From Brachynemurus nebulosus (Eukaryota; Arthropoda; Insecta; Neuroptera; Myrmeleontidae), in NCBI GenBank assembly GCA_035578155.1, contig JAPWDM010000004.1:54315876-54379875 (forward strand): DNA of 64,000 nt, written 5' to 3'. Shown here piece by piece: positions 57,652-64,000 of this stretch; within the stretch, counting starts at the first letter, position 1, and every line of letters begins with the position of its first letter. Both the position numbers and the translations under genes were made by a program. Under the pieces are notes generated by a model that saw only the letters and a program-made list of their open reading frames with translations, was not told the origin of the DNA and did no database searches.

Positions 57652-58074
57652 CTATTTCGATTTCGAGACTAACGATTTCGAGAAGGTCCAGCGTTCGACA
57701 TTAACGATTTCGAGAAAGTCCAGCGTTTTGAATTTCAGTTTATGAGTTAGTCCAATGGGTCCATTATTCATAATACCCAGTTTTGGATTGCTTTGCAACC
57801 ATGCCAGCATCTGCTCGTTCAAATTGTTAAATCTCGCCGGCAATGATATGTATCCAATTTCTAATTCCAATATTGTCTTCATTTTTGATGAATCGAATTT
57901 TGACGGCAACTGACTTGCTCCCATTATTTTATATACTTTTCCAATCTCCATATCAGAAAGTTTAATCCATCGTTTAACAGCGCCAAGATGATTCAATTCA
58001 TCCACAAAATTTCCAGCCATTTTTTGAATTAAGTCTCTGTTTCCAGATGAAGCACCAGCAGTAATGGATTCCAT
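57652..58074 (-). CDS. Unrecognised 140-residue protein in inverted-repeat element
   Basis: The start chosen is the first ATG, in context ccaacaATGg, a good eukaryotic initiation context. The protein begins MESITAGASSGNRDLIQKMA. Its middle, WIKLSDMEIGKVYKIMGA then ISLPARFNNLNEQMLAWL, has alternating hydrophobic strands and an 'LPxRFN.L..e.l' block. This resembles small OB-fold-like or ssDNA-binding-style proteins sometimes found in mobile or viral insect elements, but I cannot name the family. The last 25 codons come from a local tandem duplication (aacgatttcgagaa twice). A TATAAAAG box lies 116 bases upstream, and AATAAA lies downstream inside the terminal repeat. It has no stop or frameshift, so it may be functional. 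Confidence 0.6.
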   Translation of the reverse strand: MESITAGASSGNRDLIQKMAGNFVDELNHLGAVKRWIKLSDMEIGKVYKIMGASQLPSKFDSSKMKTILELEIGYISLPARFNNLNEQMLAWLQSNPKLGIMNNGPIGLTHKLKFKTLDFLEIVNVERWTFSKSLVSKSK

Positions 58075-58159
58075 TGTTGGCAACAATTAACTCTTAACAC
58101 ACAACAATTGAAAATTCACAACAATAAGATTTAATGTTTTTTCACTAAAGTTTCGAACA

Positions 58160-58197
58160 AGATTGCGATTGAAGAAAATCTGTCGCGGTCTTTTATA
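58160..58197 (-). promoter_or_regulatory. Core promoter: TATA box and Inr-like site
   Basis: On the minus strand TATAAAAG (58,190-58,197) is followed 27 bases later by ttcAatc (A at 58,170), close to the arthropod initiator TCAKTY. This would give an 84- to 100-base 5' UTR ahead of the ATG at 58,074. It is the only well-formed promoter-gene arrangement in the window. Confidence 0.6.
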
Positions 58198-58399
58198 GCA
58201 GAAAAATAGCCTGATCACGTCAGCTATCACACTTTATGTAGCCATACAGGTTAAAACCTGTTTTCAGATAAAAATATACAATCATATGATAAAATTCATT
58301 TTTGCATATTAGACAGAAATCTTCGCTATTAATATCAGCATTCCTGTTAATGACGTCAGCTAACAGTTTAAACCTGTTTTCAGATAAAAATATGATAAA

Positions 58400-58705
58400 C
58401 TTATGAAAGCAACGCCATCTTTTCGTGGAATTTTGAATCTAGGTACAGAGTTCGCGGTAGTTCAGATTAGCAATGCCATCTTTTAATGGCTAGTTTAACT
58501 ATCAAAAAGGATTTTCAGTACCATCTATTGATAATTTTCCAAATTTACGCATAGGGTTCACTAGTATCCAGACTAGCAAAGCTATCAAAGGTGACTGCGC
58601 CATCTATTAGGGTAATTTTCAAACTTACGCACAGGGATCGCTATTATCCAAACTACGAGAGCCATCTAGCAGTGAATTTACGAGGCTCGAAGGTGGCTGC
58701 GCCAT
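58400..58705. repeat. Repeated gcgccatct-type motifs
   Basis: Units with gccatcttttaatgg, ccatctattgata, tgcgccatctattagg and tgcgccatctgttacgg recur at 50-100-base spacing, with ttacgcacaggg.tc between. The same motif forms the arms of the small foldback at 60.3 kb. Confidence 0.65.
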
Positions 58706-58724
58706 CTGTTACGGAATTTTTTAA

Positions 58725-58855
58725 TTCTTAGGTTAGAAAAAATTTTGTTAGGTTAAGCTAAGTTCGCTTAGGTTTCGTTTGGTTAGGTCAAGTTCCATTG
58801 GGTTCTGTTAGGTTAGAAAAAATTTCACTAGATATCGTTAGGTTGGAGACCAAAT
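58725..58855. repeat. Degenerate ttaggtt repeats
   Basis: At least eight gttaggtt-like words occur in 130 bases (ttaggttagaaaa twice). They are reminiscent of TTAGG insect telomere repeats but too diverged and dispersed to be a telomere. Confidence 0.6.
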
Positions 58856-58873
58856 TTTGCTCCACCCACCGCC

Positions 58874-58961
58874 GGAGGCTTCTAGAACCGCCTCGGTAGT
58901 TTACCACCATCCGAGGTCACTCAAAAAGTCGGATGGTGGGATGGTGGGCTCAGTAGCCTCC
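58874..58961. other. Two-level hairpin
   Basis: The outer stem is GGAGGCT/AGCCTCC (58,874-58,880 and 58,955-58,961). The inner stem is CCACCATCCGA/TCGGATGGTGG (58,904-58,914 and 58,929-58,939) with a 14-base loop. It is much more GC-rich than its surroundings and sits just inside the right inverted repeat. Confidence 0.75.
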
Positions 58962-59052
58962 AAAAACAACTACTGGTTCGAAACAATATTGTCACAGTTT
59001 CAAAAATAAAAGTGGTATTTTGCAAAGAAAATTTTGTTTATTATTTACAAAT

Positions 59053-60324
59053 ATGGCATACCATAAAGTAACGCTCAAATCTATTAATATTAATTTCTTA
59101 TAGTGCATCGCTTGGTTCGCTCAACGATTCTAAAGTAGACTTATTCATATTTCAATAACATAACTTATTCTGATACAATTTTGTCAAGATCGGTCCAGCT
59201 GTTGAATCAGTATTCTATTCGATAGTCCTACAGAACAATTTCGACCTCATATTACTTTTAAATCACATATACTGAAATTCTCTGCTATATTCATATTTCA
59301 ATAGCGTATCTAATTTTCATACCTTGAGATACACACATTGATAATTTTAAGAGTACTTTAATTTGCGAGACATTTCGAGCTCCCAGGGCTCTGGAGAACA
59401 TTTCCGAATTCGCGCTAATTTGCCTCGGATTTTTAATAATATTTGAGTAAAGGTTAAGATCCGTCTTTAGTAATGTAAGGTTAAAACTGCCCTCAGACCC
59501 TAGAGGGCAATTGTAACCTTACGTTTATTTTTCCCGGAGTATCAGTACTATTAGAGGAAAAGATTTATTCAAAATCCGTAAAGTCAATTATTTTGAGTTC
59601 TCCTTGACACCTTAGGACCTTAAGGATCAATTATAATGTAACATTTATTTTTTCAGGATTTCAATAGTATTTGCGCAAAATTTGGTAATGATATGTCCAG
59701 TTGTTTACTGTAAGAATTTCTTGGGGCCTTACGACCCTGCGGGGCAACTTTGACTTAATTCTGATATTTTTCTTTTAATTCGTAATTTTTTTGATATCTG
59801 CTACCGTTTTCTCGAAACAACTGGGAACGGATAATACACCCCATATTTTATTTTTATTTAAATGTAAGATTACTCCAGAACTATACTATTAACTCTAGTT
59901 TTAATGCTACTAAACTTAATCTTCTTTCTTGTTTTGTAACTGCTTCTGATCAAATTTTAATGCAATTATATTTTAAAATTTGAAGGTTTGTCAAAAATAT
60001 TGATATTTGAGGGCCGCTAAAAAATATTAAATTGAGAGATTTTCAAAACTCTTGAGCGACCTTTTACTATCAATTTTTTGACTTAAAATTTAGAGGAATT
60101 TCTTATTATTCAATGCACAAACATATGCAGCGATGAGAAAAAAAAAATTTGATAAAAAAAAATCGATTTTTGACCCATTTTCAAATTTTCAAAAATTTTG
60201 GGCGACCTTTAATAAAATTTTTTTGCGATCTAATTTTTGGTGAGCATTCTTAAAGCGAGTTGAATTAACTTTTTTTCCTATGAGACAAAAAGAAGAGAAA
60301 TATATGGTTTTTTTGCATTGAAAA
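59053..60324. other. Non-coding stretch with a strong hairpin
   Basis: No gene is seen. GTAAGGTTA/TAACCTTAC (59,475-59,483 and 59,514-59,522) encloses TGCCCTC/GAGGGCA, a hairpin of 16 pairs with small bulges. Diverged repeats of the 57.1-57.3 kb type (catatttcaatagc) are scattered. Confidence 0.5.
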
Positions 60325-60440
60325 ATTTTTTTCTATTCGTAACAGATGGGGCTGTAATTGTAAAAATAAATTTATTTATATGCAAGTATGTAAACTCATT
60401 TTTACAATTATAGCGCCATCTGTTACGACTAGAAAAAATT
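60325..60440. repeat. Small foldback (ttttttctattcgtaacagatgg arms)
   Basis: Left arm from about 60,328 (ctattcgtaacagatggggc, gtaattgtaaaaat) and right arm to about 60,438 (atttttacaattatagcgcc, atctgttacgactag) are inverted copies around a 33-base centre. It may be a small MITE. Confidence 0.8.
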
Positions 60441-61259
60441 GTTTCGTATAAAAGTTGAGTATTTTGTCCCGTAGAATCAGAATCTGCAATAAAACATGGG
60501 GGTTTCCATTCTAGATTTCAAAATTACCCCCGCCCTCCGCCTCACAGGGGACAGGAGAGCTTATTTTAAGACAGAAAACTGCCCTCTTCAGAAACACTAG
60601 TTTTTTAGTCAGGCAAACTTTCCCTACAGGCTTATTTTTCAAGACATAGAAAATTTCAGGTTAAATGGATCATCCTGTATATATTCTATATATTTTTAAA
60701 TTGTCCTCAAAACGTTAAGGAAAACTATATTTTTAACCAAAAAAGGTTTTATGAAAAAATTTTTAAAACGTTACAGAACGTTTATTGTCCGCAAAAAATT
60801 CGGTTATGTTTTCAGCCGCCATATTATTGTGTACGGTCAATCATGCCACTCATATTTGAAAAGTAGAGTTCATAATCTTTAATTTGAGCTATTTTATACC
60901 TATTTTTAGCAACACAAATTTTGGCCAGCAGGGGGTCTCCCGTTCAGAAAGAATGCCCCATATATATTTCCGCGACCTTCCTTTTGACATGTGTAGGGCC
61001 CCCCTATGGACGAGAGTAACTGAAATTTGGTAAGTGGGGCCTCATTCCGATGCACAACAATACTATAAAGGTGGACTGAAATTTTGAGCAAATTTTGGAT
61101 TCGAACCAACCTTTAAGAGGGTGGTGGGGGACAACAAAACAATTAAACATTTCAAAACCGGTTGAAACTAATGTTTCGGTCAATTATCAACAAAATATCG
61201 AAAATTCAGCTTTCTAGGTTGATTTTGAGGGAGTAGAGGGGAAAAAAACCTGTTTTGGC
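60441..61259. other. Non-coding stretch
   Basis: The minus-strand frame 60,906-61,109 is not recognised. The text style (tcaggttaaatggatcatcctg, gggggtctcccg) suggests diverged dispersed repeats. Confidence 0.45.
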
Positions 61260-61870
61260 TGGATCTAACACGCCCACAGCCCCCCAGAATTAACATAGAG
61301 GGTTGAAATTGGGTATATTGATAGAGTTTGTACCTAGGATGTGCTTTTTGGATGTTTTAATATTTTACCCCCACCCCCACTATTTTTAAGCTAAAATTTC
61401 ATGCTTTTTCGACGTTTTCGAAATTTGTACCACTCATACAGGTCACCCAAATAAACCTAGAGGTTGGCAAGTTCTGAAATTTTGTATTCGGATTGAACAA
61501 GTATCAAGGGTGTGCTTTTTGGGGGTCTCAAATTTTAACCCTTACCCCCACTACTTTTATACTAAAAAAAAACCTTTCTCTTGTTTTTAGCAGTTTTGTC
61601 CGGGTCAAAATTTCCTCAAATAAACCTAATGGGTTGAAATTTTGTGTATAGGTTAAGTTAATAGCCACCACCGCTTTTGAAGGTTTCAACTTTTAACCCT
61701 TACCCCCACGATTTTTACGCCCATATTTCAACGATTTTTTTCTTTTTTCTAATACGCCTAGAAGAGACCCTCTGAGTAAAACTAGAGGCCTGAAATATTG
61801 TACGAATATATAGTTAGTAGCCAGTTAGTGGCCTTTAGGGATTCCACATTACTTTGTCTCCCACTTCTCC
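61260..61870. repeat. Tandem repeat, 3-4 units of about 160-175 bp
   Basis: The unit marker acccttacccccac.a.tttt recurs at about 61,370, 61,545 and 61,700, each preceded by a 'gttgaaattttgtgtat' block and followed by a 'cctaatgggttgaaat' type block. It is non-coding. Confidence 0.75.
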
Positions 61871-64000
61871 CACTTTTACATTGAAATTCAATGGTGTTGT
61901 TATATCTGTTTAAAACACCAGAGACAACATATCTAGCTCTATACTACTGAAACCAGTGTAACCAGTAAAGGATACAAAATATGTTATATATGTGCACTGA
62001 GTTTACTTTGTATTTGTGTGGTGATCTGTCTTTGTGTGAGTGATCAGAGGTGTGTTGGCCGTGGTGTCGCATACATATATAGCATACTACAACGCATGGA
62101 TGTGGCTTCGTGTGGGGGTTCTAGCAATGCCAATAACAATCAAAACAATTGACCTGTGATTGACCTACACTCATCCACTGCTACGGAGCGAGTGACTACA
62201 AAGTAGCCTAACTTGCACAGAACTAAAATCAGTTTTTATTTATAAAATATAAATTTTTGATTTTTTGGGAAGAAAAAATATCTTTATAAAGGCCTTCCAG
62301 TTCACTATTTAAGGTCCTTTTTTAATATTTAAAAATAAAGCACAAAGACTATTGGCGGATAAGCATGGGTAGGAATGCCCTCGTACGAATTGTGTTGTTT
62401 TTTTTCTTGTTAACTGCTATTGATATAAAATTGAAATTTACTGAAATTCAGCCCTTAAAACTTATCCCTTTTTGTAAAGCCCCGATCAGCCGGACACTTA
62501 TCATCAGTTTTGAAAACACCAAAATGATAATCTGCCAGTACCCTTTTAGATATTGTGAAAATACCGAAGATACAGCGAAAAATTCGACTTTCCGGCTGCT
62601 CATGGTGTTTCTTTTTTGTTTTGGTACAGTAAATAGAATTAATAAATTACAGTACCGATAACAGCAAATTATTTATTAAACTTGAGTAAATCCAAATAAA
62701 AAATATTTAAGTGAGAATGGGGAAATCGAATCTATAAATAAATAGTAACCATAGCTTTTATAATTTTTAAAATTACAAAAATTATTTTTCTCCAAATACT
62801 TAGCAACTAATTAATTTATTATCCGCCAACTTTGAAAAGAAAATGACTGCAATAAAATTTTAAAAATTATGATTGGCTGTTAGTAATAAAGGACAACGAA
62901 TATGGCAAATCAAATAAATTCATCTTTGTCTAGCTGACATAATTTCCAAAGTCGGATTTACATACAAAAAAAAAGAAAATCCGGCAGAAATGAAATACAT
63001 TCAAAAACTGATGTTTAAAGTACTTAAAACAAATTTGTACAATACAATTTGTACAATACATTTGACACTTATGTAGCATAAATGAAAATTTAACCATAAA
63101 TTTGAAAACAAACACAAAACAGGAACAAAAATTGATTTATTGGATTTAAATATACATTTTTTTCTGTATTTGGTTAAATATTTACATTTGAATTAAAAAA
63201 TGTAGCTTAAAGGTAAGTAGAATTATGATAGAAAAAATAGCACATTTAAATTGAATTATATTTTAATATAAACTGAAAAATCAAAATTCAAAATCATAGC
63301 AAACAGTTACCGTAGTGGCCGTAATTTTAGAGCAGTTAAGAACCAAGATACCCCATTTTATTATCGAAAACCAGAATATAAAGAAAAATAAAACATCCAA
63401 CATCCATTCATACCAACAACTCAATTTTATTATTAAGTTTATTACTTATATAAATTATCTGCATATTACAATTATTTCACCTATACTGAAATTTTATATA
63501 GGTAAGTTTGGTGTTCGAGTACGCATTCACTTTTATAAAAAAAAATATGGGAAAATACAAAATTATGATTTTGTACATACTTTTTTATCTTACTTACATG
63601 TATTCACGTAGGAACTTTAAAAACGATGTTTAACTATATCCAGCAAATATTTTGTTCCAGTGTAAAACTGACTTGTAAAATTGTATTGCCCTTATTATCA
63701 ACTCAGATTTGCTATATTATACATGATTTTTTTATGAATTATCCATAGATAACTGTAGGTAATAATGAAAAATTGACATTTTGCGGTTTTTCGTAAATTT
63801 CTACACTTAGACTAAAAATTTTCCCAAATCTTTTCTTAGCGAGTCCCAATAACCCAACAAAGACATACGTACCAAATTTTACCTTTGTATGTGTTATAAT
63901 TCTGGAGATTTTGATTAGGTGAGTGAGTGAGTAAGTGAGTGGTATTTGCCTTTTATATAATAGATGGAACAAATTGGTTGTAAATTAGATCTTCTATAAA
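61871..64000. other. AT-rich stretch with one weak small frame
   Basis: A perfect 11-bp inverted pair, TTGGCGGATAA/TTATCCGCCAA (about 62,353-62,363 and 62,819-62,829), brackets the small frame at 62,365-62,661. No other feature is recognised up to the window end. Confidence 0.45.
62365..62661 (+). CDS. Unrecognised 98-codon frame with hydrophobic N-terminus
   Basis: The peptide starts MGRNALVRIVLFFFLLTAID, which looks like a signal peptide or membrane anchor. It continues with a Lys/Thr-rich middle, four Cys, and a second hydrophobic stretch (LLMVFLFCFG). The T-run behind the hydrophobic part makes a chance frame quite possible. No promoter, splice site or family match is evident. Confidence 0.2.
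   Translation: MGRNALVRIVLFFFLLTAIDIKLKFTEIQPLKLIPFCKAPISRTLIISFENTKMIICQYPFRYCENTEDTAKNSTFRLLMVFLFCFGTVNRINKLQYR

Larger units (their letters stand above)
57438..59052. mobile_element. 1.6-kb element with 87-bp inverted repeats and a small gene
   Basis: 57,438-57,524 and 58,966-59,052 are near-identical inverted copies (core ttgcaaaataccacttttat, gacaatattgtttcgaacc). Between them lie one minus-strand gene with a TATA box, a patch of gcgccatct-containing repeats, degenerate ttaggtt repeats and a strong hairpin. No target duplication was found, so mobility is inferred from the structure only. Confidence 0.7.

Noticed and set aside
58725..58855. Telomeric or subtelomeric TTAGG array
   Set aside because: Words are diverged and irregularly spaced and lie inside an inverted-repeat element.

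Overview
The window is AT-rich eukaryotic DNA that looks like an insect genome: very low gene density, long (TA)n microsatellites, and a dense mix of Tc1/mariner-pogo, PIF/Harbinger, hAT, Ty3/gypsy, R2/Dong-type LINE and SINE-like sequences. Sternorrhynchan Hemiptera (aphid-like) would fit the repeat style, but nothing read here fixes the species. I found no intact conserved host gene. Almost every coding trace is a broken transposon gene. The only reading frame with its own promoter-like and poly(A)-like signals is a 140-codon frame at 57,652-58,074 (minus), and it lies between 87-bp inverted repeats.

Layout. 0-7 kb: a Harbinger relic, two foldbacks, a TA-flanked 1.28-kb element carrying a regular array of heat-shock-element-like motifs, and a THAP-domain fragment. 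8-11.7 kb: dispersed minisatellite/(TA)n modules. 12.8-15.2 kb: terminal-inverted-repeat elements and a 1.2-kb near-perfect palindrome. 15.6-21.1 kb: a decayed minus-strand Ty3/gypsy polyprotein (gag, DTG protease, FVDD reverse transcriptase, RNase H, integrase) interrupted by an insertion that itself contains a 652-bp hAT MITE. 21.2-29 kb: a tRNA-like SINE, a hAT-like element, a pair of perfect 61-bp inverted repeats, a small MITE and a 1.2-kb Tc1/mariner-type element with about 290-bp inverted ends. 29-34.4 kb: LINE fragments and a second SINE-like unit. 35.6-38.5 kb: a Tigger-type element, a Harbinger element with a MADF-domain pseudogene, and a smaller Tigger-like element. 39-43.1 kb: minisatellites, the 3' part of a restriction-like-endonuclease LINE and a 490-bp array of eight RNA-like hairpins, three of which share one loop. 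44.8-49.4 kb: a pogo-type element with a 0.96-kb internal palindrome and three further TA-flanked MITEs. 49.9-64 kb: dispersed repeats, the inverted-repeat element with the small gene, and sparse AT-rich sequence.

No coordinated pathway is present. The functional logic is that of mobile DNA: target-site duplications (TA, TAA, 8 bp), terminal inverted repeats and nested insertions. The most interesting signals are the heat-shock-element-like array (3.7-4.4 kb), the hairpin array with a conserved loop and varying stems (42.4-42.9 kb), and the promoter-gene-poly(A) cassette inside inverted repeats (57.4-59.1 kb).
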